This document shows positions 25,067 through 34,691 of a stretch of 64,000 bases of DNA, one piece after another. Below the pieces are notes generated by a model. It was not told the origin of the DNA, made no database searches, and was given only the letters and a program-made list of their open reading frames with translations. Source of the stretch: Pseudoselenomonas ruminantium (lineage in GTDB: Bacteria > Bacillota > Negativicutes > Selenomonadales > Selenomonadaceae); contig CACZHK010000012.1 of NCBI GenBank assembly GCA_902780915.1, positions 1 to 64,000 of the forward strand, read 5' to 3'. The translations under genes were made by a program, and so were the position numbers. Each line of letters opens with the position of its first letter. Within the stretch, counting starts at the first letter, position 1.

Positions 25067-26173
25067 ATGAAATACCGTGCAATTCTGGTGGAACGGGATT
25101 CTGTCATGCTTCCGCATTTGGCGGGAGCATTGAAAGCAGATGCGGACTTTGACTTGGCGGCTACCTACCATGACGCTGAGCAGGCTCTAGGGCAGAGCAG
25201 CGTGTTCCGTCCCAATCTTTTCCTCATTGATGTGGATTCTCCCAAGGGACTGAAGCTTTTGCCTGATTTCATTGATTTCTTTCCCAATGCTGATTTTCTT
25301 GGCATGATGGAGCATTGGAAGGCAGATACGGCAGAAAAAGTAATCCAGGCGGGAGCTTTAGGCAGTATTGTGAAGCCCTTCCGCACCAGGGATATCCTGA
25401 AAGCTATGGAGATATACGGACGGCGAGGACAGAAAAAACCGACCCGTACCATGGCTTTTTTCAGTCCCAAGGGACACTCGGGCCGCACCACTCTGGCTTC
25501 GGTGATGGCGCTTGAGCTGGCGAGGAAAAGTGGGGAGTCTGTAGCTCTCATAGATGCTGACCTCCAATTCGGCGATGTGTCCATGTTCTTCGATGTGGTG
25601 CCTCAGCACAATGTGGTGGAAGCCTCCCATGATATACGTCTGCTGAATCCCGCCACCCTGGAAGCTTACTTCCATCCAGTGGGACAGGGCGTGTGGGTCA
25701 TGGGCGGGCCTGTCCGCCCGGAGCATGCAGAGCTGGTGGAGGCCGACCGTCTCATAGAGGTGGTGCGCATGGCAGGAAGCCTTTTCCGCTATGTGCTGGT
25801 GGATTTGCCTGCCGGTTTCAATCCCATATCTTTGGCTTTGGCTGAGTTTGCCGACACTGATATTCTGGTGTCCATGATCAACAGCGGACAGGAAGTCAGG
25901 CACATGAAGCGCTCCATGAAAATGTTCCAGATGTGGGACGCTTACGGGAAGAAAATCTATCCGCTTTTCTCTGGTGTGAAAAGATGCACCCCTGAGCAAA
26001 AAAAGAAGATAGAAGAGGAATTTGGCCGTTCTGTGACGAAAATTTTACCAGAAGAAAGTCACATCACTGCCATTACGGGCAGTGGCCGCCTGCTGAAGGA
26101 TCTGCCAGAAGATATGCCCTATGTGAGGGCTGTGGATGATATGGTTGGCGAGATTATAGCGGGCAGGAGGTGA
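25067..26173 (+). CDS. cpaE: CpaE/TadZ-type protein: receiver-like domain plus degenerate MinD ATPase
   Basis: A 368-residue protein. Residues 1-115 resemble a response-regulator receiver (NLFLIDVDSPKG around the acceptor Asp, GSIVKPF near the end). The rest is a MinD-like ATPase with ALIDADLQFGDVSMFFDV. The P-loop reads SPKGHSGRTTLAS: the lysine before T/S in the usual GKT/GKS is arginine, so ATP hydrolysis may be lost. The neighbouring ATPase at 24195 keeps it. The pair could work as an active/inactive couple in locating the pilus. ATG 25067 is chosen over GTG 25058, which overlaps the previous stop. Confidence 0.85.
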   Translation: MKYRAILVERDSVMLPHLAGALKADADFDLAATYHDAEQALGQSSVFRPNLFLIDVDSPKGLKLLPDFIDFFPNADFLGMMEHWKADTAEKVIQAGALGSIVKPFRTRDILKAMEIYGRRGQKKPTRTMAFFSPKGHSGRTTLASVMALELARKSGESVALIDADLQFGDVSMFFDVVPQHNVVEASHDIRLLNPATLEAYFHPVGQGVWVMGGPVRPEHAELVEADRLIEVVRMAGSLFRYVLVDLPAGFNPISLALAEFADTDILVSMINSGQEVRHMKRSMKMFQMWDAYGKKIYPLFSGVKRCTPEQKKKIEEEFGRSVTKILPEESHITAITGSGRLLKDLPEDMPYVRAVDDMVGEIIAGRR

Positions 26174-26177
26174 GGCC

Positions 26178-27079
26178 ATGGCTGCTTTCATGATAGCTAT
26201 GGTGGCCGCAGCTCTTTCTTTCTTGCTGGTGCTGATGGTCATGTACTTTATACGCCAGCAGAGGCGTACCAATCTGTTCTATCGTCTGCGCCGCTATAAT
26301 ATAGTGGAGGCGGGAATCTCAGATGATGAGGCCTATTTATCGGATAGGCTCAGGCATCTTTTGACCAGGCTGGCCGCCCCCATAGCGGAGCGGAAACCCG
26401 TGCAGGAACTGGACATGAAGATGCGTCAGGCAGGCATCCCCCTGCTTGGCGGCGAGTTTCTGGTCATGTTCTTTGGTCTTTCTCTTGCAGTGGCTATCGT
26501 CACCTGGATGCTGACTCTGGATGGCAGCATGGCTTTCCTCTTAGGCATCACAGTGGCAGGCATTATCTGGGCGGTGGTATCCATCCGGGTACGTCGCCGC
26601 CGCAATGCTTTCACTGAGCAGCTGGGGGACTGCCTCAATACCATTGCCAATGCGCTCAGGGCTGGCTACAGCTTCCAACAGGCCATGGAAGTGGTGGCAA
26701 GGGAGATGGAGCCGCCCATCAGCGATGAATTCGTCCAGGTGAATCGGGAAGTTGCCATGAGCGTGCCTTTGGATACGGCCTTAGAAGCCATGGGCAAGCG
26801 GGTTGGCAGCGGGGATTTCGACCTGGTGGTGACAGCAGTGCTGATGAGAGAATCCGCATGAAGCGCGAGATCATGGCCCTGACTGCTCAGGGCAGGCTGT
26901 CAGCCTGGGTGCTGATACTTCTGCCCTTTGCCATGGCGTTGTTCATGTTTTTGTTCGCCCAAGAGCAGCTGATGGTTCTGCTCACAGATCCCATAGGACA
27001 ATTGGCTATGCTTGCAGCTTTTGTATTTGAGCTTATTGGCTATGTGGTTATTCAACGCATAGTTGATATAGAGGTCTGA
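26178..27079 (+). pseudogene. tadB: tadB, split by an internal deletion
   Basis: Two overlapping frames together encode TadB, an inner-membrane protein of the Flp pilus motor. Frame 1 (26178-26861, 227 residues) has the N-terminal membrane helices and the start of the T2SSF domain up to DFDLVVTAVLM. Frame 2 (26858-27079) continues with MKREIMALTAQGRLSAW and the last membrane helices to IVDIEV. In intact TadB about 25 residues, containing a GGNLAEIL-like stretch, lie between these. The DNA before frame 2 (GAG AGA ATC CGC ATG) still encodes the expected ERIRM in that frame. So DNA of length not divisible by three has been lost near 26845. The frames overlap at ATGA, so coupled translation of two pieces is conceivable. 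Pilus function is doubtful unless this is a sequence error. Confidence 0.82.
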
Positions 27080-27106
27080 AAAGTCTTTCGAAAGGGGGTG
27101 AAGGGG

Positions 27107-27328
27107 ATGTTACAGCGTATTGAAAAGTTTTTCCGTAGGGATTCCCAAAAAGGGCAGGGTATTGTGGAGTACGCCTTGATTCTGGCATTTGTGGCAGCTA
27201 TTGCAGCTTATGTCTTTACGACTTCAGGCCAAGGCAGCATCAAAGAGTCCATAACTGGATTGTTTGATAGTGCAAAGGGTAATATTAACCAAGCCAAGAC
27301 TGACATTCAAGGTCAGCAGAGTCCGTGA
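27107..27328 (+). CDS. flp: Flp-type major pilin
   Basis: A 73-residue prepilin. A short basic leader ends at KGQG, followed by IVEYALILAFVAAIAAYVF, the typical G/xxxxEY cleavage site and hydrophobic helix of Flp/Fap pilins. It would be processed by the A24 peptidase and polymerised by the Tad machine. ATG 27107 is preferred; AAAGGGGG (27091-27098) lies eight bases upstream. A hairpin follows. Confidence 0.9.
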   Translation: MLQRIEKFFRRDSQKGQGIVEYALILAFVAAIAAYVFTTSGQGSIKESITGLFDSAKGNINQAKTDIQGQQSP

Positions 27329-27353
27329 TTAAGGTTTTGCCAAATGAATTCTA

Positions 27354-27388
27354 AAGAAAGAGCTTCCTGTTTTTGGGGGCTCTTTCTT
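27354..27388 (+). terminator. Hairpin after the flp pilin gene
   Basis: AAGAAAGAGC (27354-27363) pairs with GCTCTTTCTT (27379-27388). The following sequence has no strong T-run, so it could be a leaky terminator or an mRNA-stabilising structure that raises pilin levels over the downstream genes. Confidence 0.5.
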
Positions 27389-27422
27389 ACCTATTTAGCG
27401 AATTTTTTGGGAGGTGACGGTT

Positions 27423-27827
27423 ATGAGGAGAGGTCAGAAAGGGCAGTCTGTGGTGGAGTTTGCCGTGATAATACCGTTATTTCTCATGTTTGTAATGGGC
27501 ATAATATACGGCGGCTTCGCCTATGCTGACTATCTGAGGTGCAATAATGCAGTGCGCGAGATAGCCAGGGCTTATTCTGTTAAAGAAAATGAGCGTGAGA
27601 CTTTCAAGGATAAAGTGAATAGCAATAATGGAGCATTCTTGGAGGGTTATAATGCTGTGCCTGTGACAAAATTATATAAAGTTACATATAATTTGGACGA
27701 CACAACCAAAAGTGACTATGTAACAGTCAGTGTTACTTTTGAACTCAATATCGGCGACAACGATTTCGGTAGAAAGGTTTTGCCGGAGGAACTTAAACCA
27801 ATGCGATGCACCATGCCCTTGGAGTAG
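27423..27827 (+). CDS. TadE-like pseudopilin
   Basis: A 134-residue protein with a short basic N-terminus, then KGQSVVEFAVIIPLFLMFVMGIIYGG, a class III prepilin-like site followed by a membrane helix. The TadE-family part is the first 60 residues; the remainder is a small extracytoplasmic domain. TadE-type pseudopilins prime Flp pilus assembly. ATG 27423 follows GGGAGGTGAC. Confidence 0.8.
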   Translation: MRRGQKGQSVVEFAVIIPLFLMFVMGIIYGGFAYADYLRCNNAVREIARAYSVKENERETFKDKVNSNNGAFLEGYNAVPVTKLYKVTYNLDDTTKSDYVTVSVTFELNIGDNDFGRKVLPEELKPMRCTMPLE

Positions 27828-27913
27828 AACTGAATCAGCCAAATGGTAATAACTAAGAAAAGCACAGGCGATTGATGATTGTCTTGAGATACATGAGAAG
27901 TGGGGGGAGACAT

Positions 27914-29446
27914 ATGTCGCTTTTGAAGCGCTTGGGAAAAACCAAGGAAAATGCTATCAGGGAAGTAGAGCATCCGAATGTGGAGGATTGGCGTCAGACG
28001 TCAGCTGCCAAAACTACGCCCCAGGCGGCCTCTAAAGGATTTAGGGCAGATAACCAGGGGGCTTATCCTCATACGGCGGAAACGCCAAGGCATATTCATA
28101 CCCAGATGGCCTCTGCTTTTGCAGGGCGGCGCACTGCCGTGGTGGAGATTGACCAGATACAGGAACTGAGGCTGGCTATCCATCGCCGGATTGTGGACGA
28201 AATGACGGTGAATGAGCAGATGCTCCTAGCACAGGGGGAGGCAGCCCGGGAGCAGATCAAAGCCTTGATTTCCTCGTATTTCGACAAGGAAATGGCCGGC
28301 AACACTTATTCCCTGTCCAGGGCAGAGCGCATGGCGCTGGTGGATGATATCTGCGATGAGATGCTGGGCCTTGGCCCCTTGGAACCGCTGCTGAAAGACC
28401 CTACCATCACGGAAATCATGGTAAATGGCCCCAAGGATGTCTTCGTGGAACGGGAGGGCAAATTGCTCCTTTCGGATACCCGCTTTTACGATGATGCCCA
28501 CCTGATGAGCATTATCGAGCGCATTCTGGCACCACTGGGGCGGCGGGTGGATGAGTCTTCGCCCTTGGTGGATGCCCGCCTGGCTGATGGTTCCCGTGTA
28601 AATATCATCATACCGCCCCTGTCTCTGGTTGGCCCTGCGGTGACTATCCGCAAATTCTCCCAGAAGGCTCTGGGAGTGGAGGATCTAGTGCGGTTCGGCA
28701 CTCTGGATGAGAAGATGGCGGTTTTTTTGGAAGCCTGTGTCAAAGCCAGGCTAAATGTGCTGGTATCCGGCGGTACCGGCTCCGGCAAGACCACCACGCT
28801 CAATGTGCTTTCCTCCTTTATTCCCGCTACGGAACGCATTGTCACCATCGAGGATGCGGCAGAGCTGAGATTGCAGCAGCGTCATGTGGTGATCTTGGAG
28901 GCTCGCCCTGCCAATATCGAGGGTACAGGTGCGGTGACCATACGAGATCTGGTGAGAAATGCCCTGCGCATGAGGCCTGACCGCATCATCGTGGGTGAGG
29001 TTCGCACAGGGGAGGCTTTGGATATGCTGCAGGCCATGAACACCGGCCATGATGGCTCCCTGACCACTGCCCATGCCAACAGCCCCCGTGATGTGCTGTC
29101 CCGCCTTGAGACTATGACCTTGATGGCGGGCATGGAACTGCCCGTGCGGGCGGTGCGCACTCAGGTAGCTTCTGCTATCGACCTCATCATCCAGCAGTCA
29201 CGCATCAAGGACGGCAGCCGCAAGATAACTCACATCACGGAAGTGCAGGGCATGGAAGGGGACACCATCATCCTGCAGGATCTTTTCCGCTATGTGCAGG
29301 ACTACATTGACGAGAACGGCAAGTCCATAGGCCACTATGAGGCTACGGGACTGCAGCCCTCCTTTATGGAGAAGTTCCAAATGAATGGAGTGGAACTCCC
29401 CAATAGTATCTTCAGAGGGAAAAATGGGGGAGGAAAGAGCGCATGA
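27914..29446 (+). CDS. cpaF: Tad pilus ATPase CpaF/TadA
   Basis: About 510 residues. The N-terminus of roughly 90 residues is variable, then come the type II/IV secretion ATPase features: [36 protein letters not shown], Walker [30 protein letters not shown] (Asp box), [19 protein letters not shown] (Walker B) and [16 protein letters not shown] (His box). All catalytic motifs are present, in contrast to the damaged tadB. ATG 27914 follows GGGGGGAGA; earlier in-frame TTG and ATG codons are less well supported. Confidence 0.93.
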   Translation: MSLLKRLGKTKENAIREVEHPNVEDWRQTSAAKTTPQAASKGFRADNQGAYPHTAETPRHIHTQMASAFAGRRTAVVEIDQIQELRLAIHRRIVDEMTVNEQMLLAQGEAAREQIKALISSYFDKEMAGNTYSLSRAERMALVDDICDEMLGLGPLEPLLKDPTITEIMVNGPKDVFVEREGKLLLSDTRFYDDAHLMSIIERILAPLGRRVDESSPLVDARLADGSRVNIIIPPLSLVGPAVTIRKFSQKALGVEDLVRFGTLDEKMAVFLEACVKARLNVLVSGGTGSGKTTTLNVLSSFIPATERIVTIEDAAELRLQQRHVVILEARPANIEGTGAVTIRDLVRNALRMRPDRIIVGEVRTGEALDMLQAMNTGHDGSLTTAHANSPRDVLSRLETMTLMAGMELPVRAVRTQVASAIDLIIQQSRIKDGSRKITHITEVQGMEGDTIILQDLFRYVQDYIDENGKSIGHYEATGLQPSFMEKFQMNGVELPNSIFRGKNGGGKSA

Positions 29447-30423
29447 TTACTTTATTGGTTGCTATTCTGGCAAGCGTGCTTTTTCTGGCCATGGTGTTCC
29501 TGCTGATATATGTCGGACGGATGCCAAAGACTCAGACTCAAAGACGCATGAACCAGATGATTGCTGAGGCGGAAAAGGAACGGCAGGAGGCCAGCAAGCA
29601 GAAAAAGCGGATTTCCGAATACAGCAGCGTGTATGACGATAATCGCACCATATCCGAAATGTCCTTCCGGGAGCGCGTCATCCAGCCTATCTTGTCAGGC
29701 GCGGAAGGCAGGCTGATGCAGTTCGCTCCCCAGGAACTAAGGAATATGATGGAGCAGATGCTCTTCCGCCTGGGAGTGCAGGAGCAATGGAGCGTGAAAA
29801 GGCTGGCGGCTGGCTGGGTAGTATCTGTTGGTATAGGTGTTCTGGCAGCCCTGCTGGTGATATACTATTCCAACCTGCACTTTGTGCAGCAGGTTGCCAT
29901 GCTGGTGATAGGGGTGATCGGGGGCGCGTTGGTGCCTTTCCTGGCTCTCCAGTCTGCCATCCGGCGGAGAAAGCTGCAGCTTCGCCGCCAACTGCCTGAG
30001 TTTTTGGACTTCCTCTGTGTCAGCGTGCAGGCGGGGCTTTCCTTTGACGGGGCGGTAGCAAAGATCACAAGCCGCATGAAGGGCCCTCTGATTGACGAAT
30101 TTCGCCGCATGCTCAGGGACATGGGCCTGGGCATGACTCGCCAGCGCACCCTCAACCAGTTGGCGAAAAGGTGCGATTTGGAGGAGATATACCTGTTCAC
30201 TTCTTCCGTGATACAGGCAGAGCACTTGGGCACAAGCATGTCGAGAACCCTGAAGATACAGGCAGACAATATGCGTGACCGCCACCGTCAGGCTGTGCGG
30301 ACGGCTGCCATGCAGGCGCCTATCAAGATTATCTTCCCCATGGTGTTCTTTATTTTTCCCTCGATTTTCGTCATGGTAGTATTCCCAGCGGCTCTGTCGC
30401 TGATGAAATCTCTGGGAAAGTGA
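29443..30423 (+). CDS. tadC: Tad pilus inner-membrane protein TadC
   Basis: A 326-residue protein overlapping cpaF by four bases (ATGA). Membrane segments sit at the N-terminus (residues 2-26), in the middle (about 125-175) and at the end. The T2SSF domain includes RRQLPEFLDFLCVSVQAGLSFDGA and LGTSMSRTLKIQADNMRDRHRQ. It is intact, and provides the reference for what the split tadB should look like in this operon. Confidence 0.9.
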   Translation: MITLLVAILASVLFLAMVFLLIYVGRMPKTQTQRRMNQMIAEAEKERQEASKQKKRISEYSSVYDDNRTISEMSFRERVIQPILSGAEGRLMQFAPQELRNMMEQMLFRLGVQEQWSVKRLAAGWVVSVGIGVLAALLVIYYSNLHFVQQVAMLVIGVIGGALVPFLALQSAIRRRKLQLRRQLPEFLDFLCVSVQAGLSFDGAVAKITSRMKGPLIDEFRRMLRDMGLGMTRQRTLNQLAKRCDLEEIYLFTSSVIQAEHLGTSMSRTLKIQADNMRDRHRQAVRTAAMQAPIKIIFPMVFFIFPSIFVMVVFPAALSLMKSLGK

Positions 30424-30433
30424 GGTGCGGGCA

Positions 30434-31243
30434 ATGTTGCCTATAGGAAAAATCCGTCAGATGCTAAAGCAGGAACGGGGACAGAGCCTGGTAGAAATGG
30501 CTCTTCTATTGATGTTTGTAGCTGCAGTGGTGCTGGCAATAAATTGGGACGGCCTCAGAGACAGTGCTGGAGGCGCCTACCGGGAAATGGCCAGAAGCAT
30601 GGAGACGAAGGAATCTCGGACACGAATGGTAGAAGGCTATACAGGAAACTACGCAGAAAAGGCAGCAAGATATAAGAGCATGTCCACTGAGGAACTTAGG
30701 CAGACAGATAATACGGAACGCATTGCCATGGACAGGGCTAACATAGCTGCTCTGGGAGAGTTCCTGCTGACTTTGAACAAAAGTCAAATCAAGAGCCTGT
30801 TTCCTGGAGTCTCTGATGCTAGATTGACAGGCAATGATAGCAGCAAGCCTGGTGTGGGCTTGGTTGACTACAGCATTGGAAATACCGGCGATAATGGTGA
30901 AGCCTTGAAAATCAACCTTCGCTACAATAGTGGGGGATATCTGAATAATAAGCAGGCCCTGGAGTGGATGCAGGGGCATTATGACACTAATACGGCAAAT
31001 TACACAGACAAAACAGAATATCCTATTTCTTATCGGCTCTTTTACTCGGATGGTGCCATAGACCCTAAGCCAGCACCAAATGCAGGTGGTGTGCAGTCAG
31101 CTACCGTGTGGGCTGCTTTTGACTTTGATAACGCGGGCAATGTAACGTCTGTCAAAATGAGTATGACCAGAAGCTATCAAGTTGGTAGTAGCTGGAAGCG
31201 CTTATCTTGTGAAGGCTTATCGGATATTGTTGTAAGCAAGTAA
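30434..31243 (+). CDS. Large pilin-like protein of the Tad operon
   Basis: A 269-residue protein with an N-terminal ERGQSLVEMALLLMFVAAVVLAI, a prepilin-like cleavage site and helix as in TadE/Flp proteins. About 235 residues of polar, probably extracytoplasmic sequence follow; I do not recognise a domain there. Position between tadC and the tadG-like gene suggests a minor pilin or tip component. ATG 30434 lies six bases after GAGGTG. Confidence 0.72.
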   Translation: MLPIGKIRQMLKQERGQSLVEMALLLMFVAAVVLAINWDGLRDSAGGAYREMARSMETKESRTRMVEGYTGNYAEKAARYKSMSTEELRQTDNTERIAMDRANIAALGEFLLTLNKSQIKSLFPGVSDARLTGNDSSKPGVGLVDYSIGNTGDNGEALKINLRYNSGGYLNNKQALEWMQGHYDTNTANYTDKTEYPISYRLFYSDGAIDPKPAPNAGGVQSATVWAAFDFDNAGNVTSVKMSMTRSYQVGSSWKRLSCEGLSDIVVSK

Positions 31244-31256
31244 GGAGGTGTGAAGC

Positions 31257-32957
31257 ATGCGAAGACTGGGAAGCTATTCACAGAAGGGGGCCGTCCTGGT
31301 CTTTTTTGCCCTCTTGCTGCCTATCATAGTTTTTTTTGGTGGCATGGCAATAGATTTCGGACGGGCTTATATGTATAAATCGCAACTGCAGAATGCCGCA
31401 GATGCTGCGGCTTTAGCCGGAGTTACTGCGGCAGCGGCAAGAAACAAGGCACGACTGGTGGAAGACCCTGAAGATGAAGAACTTGCGATTGTCGATGATG
31501 CAGACAGGATTGCTAGGGCAAAAAAAGCAGCCAATGTTGTCTTGACCAAGGACACGGGAAAAGCAAGTGCCAATGATGAGAACACCAGTCTGGGGTATAC
31601 GTCGGAAAATGATGCTTACTATTACAAGGTAGAATTGACCGACGAAGTGAAGATGGTCTTTGCTGGTTTTTTTCTGCCCAAGAGCTTGTTTCCTGATGAC
31701 TGGAAGGTAAAAGTGTCAGCCAGGGCTTGGGCAATGGCTGGCACTGGCGGTTCTGGTGGTTCTGGTGGTTCTGATCATGGTAATGACGGTATTGATAAGC
31801 TGACCCAGACGGCGCAAGCTGTAACAGAGAATACAACGGAAGACTTCTTTGATTGGGAGAAAGAACTCAAGCAGATTTTCCGGGAGCAGGGGATAAGTCT
31901 CACCAAGGATGAGCTGCGTGCCAGAGCCAGGGAGTTCAGCTTTACCAACGAGGGTGTTCAATATGACTACGAGGGCAATCGCAGTGAAGTATTCAACATG
32001 GATGACAGCATTGAAGCCAGAAATCAAATGAAGGACTTCTTCATAAATTTCAAGCAGGATGTGTATGGCGACGTGACAAATAATTTTGATGTCACCGATT
32101 TGCGGGGGCTGAGCTATGTAGAAGCAAGAAATTTATTTTATGCAGACAACAAAAAATTTGAAAACATCATACTTCCTGATGGCACTTTTGTAGCAGGTCC
32201 AATTACGTGGGATGAGCTTGTAAGGCGTTTTGGAAGTCAAATCGGTACTAAGAATTCTGATACTTGGTGGAAACTTACCAATAATAAATTGCCATGGGAG
32301 GATATCAGCAAATCTGAGCGTGACATCGTCTTGAAAGCCCTTACTTCCAAGATAACCGCTCAAATAAATGTGAATGTTGCCTATGAAAAAAGGAATGTGG
32401 ATGAGTTATCCGCCAGAGAGGTTTCATTAACTCCCCAAGGAAAACCAAACTATCAGGATCCTCTTTTCGTAAGGATAGAAAGCGAGGAGTTCAACGCTAG
32501 TGGCGTGTCGAATACCATCCATGACATCAACATCAATATAAATGTAGACAATACAGACAATAACTACCGCCCCATGGTTTTTGTTTATGATGGCCCCATT
32601 GGCGATATAGGTGGAGGGCGGCAGTCCGGTACAGTGGTTTTGAATCTGAAGGAAGGTATCAATTTCAAGGGGATTATTTATGCTCCGAATAGTCCTGTGC
32701 AGGTAATAGGCAATAACAATGCATTTAGAGGATATATTATTGCCAAGCGCATCATAGGCCCCAATGGCAAGGACTTGACAGATGAGATGCCTTCACACCA
32801 GAATAGTGAAACCGATGCAGCATTGCAGGCGTTTTATGAGAATTTGGGGCTCAAAGAGGCAAAGTATGATAATTTTAATGTAGTGAGACTGAATGTTTAT
32901 CAAAATCCTGACAAGGATATTATTTACATCACAGAACGCGCTAAGATAACCATCTGA
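31257..32957 (+). CDS. TadG-like pilus assembly protein
   Basis: A 566-residue protein. The N-terminus (SYSQKGAVLVFFALLLPIIVFFGGMAIDFGRAY followed by LQNAADAAALAG) matches the TadG-like N-terminal domain. A Gly/Ser linker (GTGGSGGSGGSDHG, about residues 161-174) separates it from a long polar domain with no recognised fold. TadG-like proteins are accessory, envelope-anchored components of the Flp system. It is preceded by AAGGAGGTG and is the last gene before a strong terminator. Confidence 0.8.
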   Translation: MRRLGSYSQKGAVLVFFALLLPIIVFFGGMAIDFGRAYMYKSQLQNAADAAALAGVTAAAARNKARLVEDPEDEELAIVDDADRIARAKKAANVVLTKDTGKASANDENTSLGYTSENDAYYYKVELTDEVKMVFAGFFLPKSLFPDDWKVKVSARAWAMAGTGGSGGSGGSDHGNDGIDKLTQTAQAVTENTTEDFFDWEKELKQIFREQGISLTKDELRARAREFSFTNEGVQYDYEGNRSEVFNMDDSIEARNQMKDFFINFKQDVYGDVTNNFDVTDLRGLSYVEARNLFYADNKKFENIILPDGTFVAGPITWDELVRRFGSQIGTKNSDTWWKLTNNKLPWEDISKSERDIVLKALTSKITAQINVNVAYEKRNVDELSAREVSLTPQGKPNYQDPLFVRIESEEFNASGVSNTIHDINININVDNTDNNYRPMVFVYDGPIGDIGGGRQSGTVVLNLKEGINFKGIIYAPNSPVQVIGNNNAFRGYIIAKRIIGPNGKDLTDEMPSHQNSETDAALQAFYENLGLKEAKYDNFNVVRLNVYQNPDKDIIYITERAKITI

Positions 32958-32960
32958 CGA

Positions 32961-32990
32961 AAAAAACGCACCGGAAGGTGCGTTTTTTTT
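32961..32990 (+). terminator. Terminator at the end of the Tad operon, shared with the converging hydrolase gene
   Basis: AAAAAACGCACC (32961-32972), a GGAA loop and GGTGCGTTTTTT (32977-32988), with T continuing to 32990. The symmetric A- and T-runs suit both directions. Confidence 0.9.
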
Positions 32991-34611
32991 AGCGGAACAG
33001 TTTCTTATGGGCGTTGATGATCTCACCCATGAGCATCTTTCCCCGTATATCCGGATGCAGTCCGTCGATGGCAAAGCCTGTGTCCATCTGCTGGCCGGTT
33101 GGGTCGTAGAAATATGGCTCCAGGTCTATATGATAATCCTGCTGACGAATCCATTCATTGACCATATTCAGCTTCAGTCTCCACTGTGGGTCCGTGTCCG
33201 TATGGAAGGCGTATTTGATATTGCCGGGGTTTATGGGCATGAGGGTAAGGAAGATGGGGCGGATGTCGTGAGAGATGCATTTCTTTTTGATTTCTTCCAG
33301 ATCACTTATGATGGTCTGAGGGGGAATCTCAGGGGCACGCAGGCTGTTGGAGCCGGTGAGTATCAGTAGATTCAAGGGATGCATGGGCAGCACATCCTGA
33401 TCGAAGCGGTCTTTCGTCATGGTGGAGGTGTCGCCGCTCCTGCCCAGGTTCAGGCAGGGGAAGTCGAGGTAGGTGGTGTAGCTGTACTCCAGGGAAGCGG
33501 GGGAATAGGAGATTGCTCCGCCCCCGTGGGTGATGCTGTCGCCCAGCACAGCGGTCTGCACCCTTTTATCCAGCTGGGGCATCACGAATTTTGCTGTATC
33601 GGACCAGGTGCCGATGATATTATTATTGGCATCCAATGCCCGCACTCGCCAGTAGTATTCTCCCGCATATGGGCGCGGGTATTCATCATAGCAGGTGTCG
33701 GCAGAATCCACGATGCGGCTCCATACTCGTCCTTTGTCTGGCTGGGTGCTGTGCTCTTTTTCAGGCGGCGCGGTCAGAAGTTCCACTTCATAGTGCATGA
33801 TGTCATGAAGGGGAATCCAGTGATAGACAGGATAGACCGGTTGCTGGAAATCTGGCATCTGGTCAAAATTGTTCAGCATGGGAGCCTGTGGCATGGGCAA
33901 AGATGAGTCGATATAGATAGGCTCGGCCTTGGAGAAGACTCCGATAGGCTGCAGATGCAGGTCAAGGGCTCTGGCACGCCAGTAGACTACTTGTTTTGAG
34001 GCATAGGGGCGCAGGTCAGCTTGCCAGCCGTTGGTATAGACCTTGCGGGTAATATATAGCTGCGAGGCCTTGTCTGGCTGGATGCCCCCTTCCTGGGCAG
34101 GAGGTGCAGACAGAAGTTCCACTTCGTAGCACACTGCATCAGGAACTGTATGCCATACCAGGAAGGGCATCAGGCTGGCAGGGTTATCCTTCGTGTAGTG
34201 AAAGATGGAAACAGGTGAGGACTCTTGCTGATTGGCTTTATAGTTGGGATTTGGGATAGGAGAAGAAGGATCTGTCAGTTGTCCGAACATTCCATAGGCC
34301 GTCACCTTGTAATACATAGGGATAGCAGATCGAGGAACTTCGTAGGAATTGCTGAAGGTGAAGCCGCTGCGGAAAAGGTGCAGCGCAGGCTCTTTTTCCA
34401 CCAGTCCCGTAGTTTTTGAATAGGTCTCTATGCGGTAAAAACAGGGATAGGGAAGCCTTTTCCAGGAAAGTACCAAATGCCCGTCAGTTTCTTGGAAGGA
34501 AACCGAGAGGGCCTTTTGCCTGAGGCCAAGGACATCGGTCTTTTCTGCCACAAAGATTGACAGAAGGGTAAAAGATAAGATTATGGCGGCAAAAAGCAAA
34601 AATTTCTTCAT
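32989..34611 (-). CDS. Membrane-anchored or secreted SGNH/GDSL hydrolase with repeated beta-sandwich-like modules
   Basis: A 540-residue protein. An N-terminal hydrophobic segment (FLLFAAIILSFTLLSIFVA) serves as signal or anchor. Residues about 35-345 contain repeats of the type YEVELL.APP.......Y.R..YWRARALD, which look like fibronectin-III-like modules. The C-terminal third is an SGNH hydrolase: GDSITHGGG (block I), GRSGDT (block II), LTGSNSL (block III, with N) and DGLHPD (block V). Such enzymes deacylate cell-surface glycans or lipids; the substrate here is unknown. It lies convergent to the Tad operon. Confidence 0.8.
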   Translation of the reverse strand: MKKFLLFAAIILSFTLLSIFVAEKTDVLGLRQKALSVSFQETDGHLVLSWKRLPYPCFYRIETYSKTTGLVEKEPALHLFRSGFTFSNSYEVPRSAIPMYYKVTAYGMFGQLTDPSSPIPNPNYKANQQESSPVSIFHYTKDNPASLMPFLVWHTVPDAVCYEVELLSAPPAQEGGIQPDKASQLYITRKVYTNGWQADLRPYASKQVVYWRARALDLHLQPIGVFSKAEPIYIDSSLPMPQAPMLNNFDQMPDFQQPVYPVYHWIPLHDIMHYEVELLTAPPEKEHSTQPDKGRVWSRIVDSADTCYDEYPRPYAGEYYWRVRALDANNNIIGTWSDTAKFVMPQLDKRVQTAVLGDSITHGGGAISYSPASLEYSYTTYLDFPCLNLGRSGDTSTMTKDRFDQDVLPMHPLNLLILTGSNSLRAPEIPPQTIISDLEEIKKKCISHDIRPIFLTLMPINPGNIKYAFHTDTDPQWRLKLNMVNEWIRQQDYHIDLEPYFYDPTGQQMDTGFAIDGLHPDIRGKMLMGEIINAHKKLFR

Positions 34612-34691
34612 AAACCTACCGGCTCTTAAAGGATTTTCCCTGAATTGCAGGGAATACTGTATAGTATATCACAAAATAGAGGTGTTGCGAA

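Noticed and set aside
31740-31780. GGTTCTGGTGGTTCTGGTGG short tandem repeat as a possible CRISPR or phase-variable tract
   Set aside because: It encodes an in-frame Gly/Ser linker in the TadG-like protein; too short and perfect in codon phase to be more.
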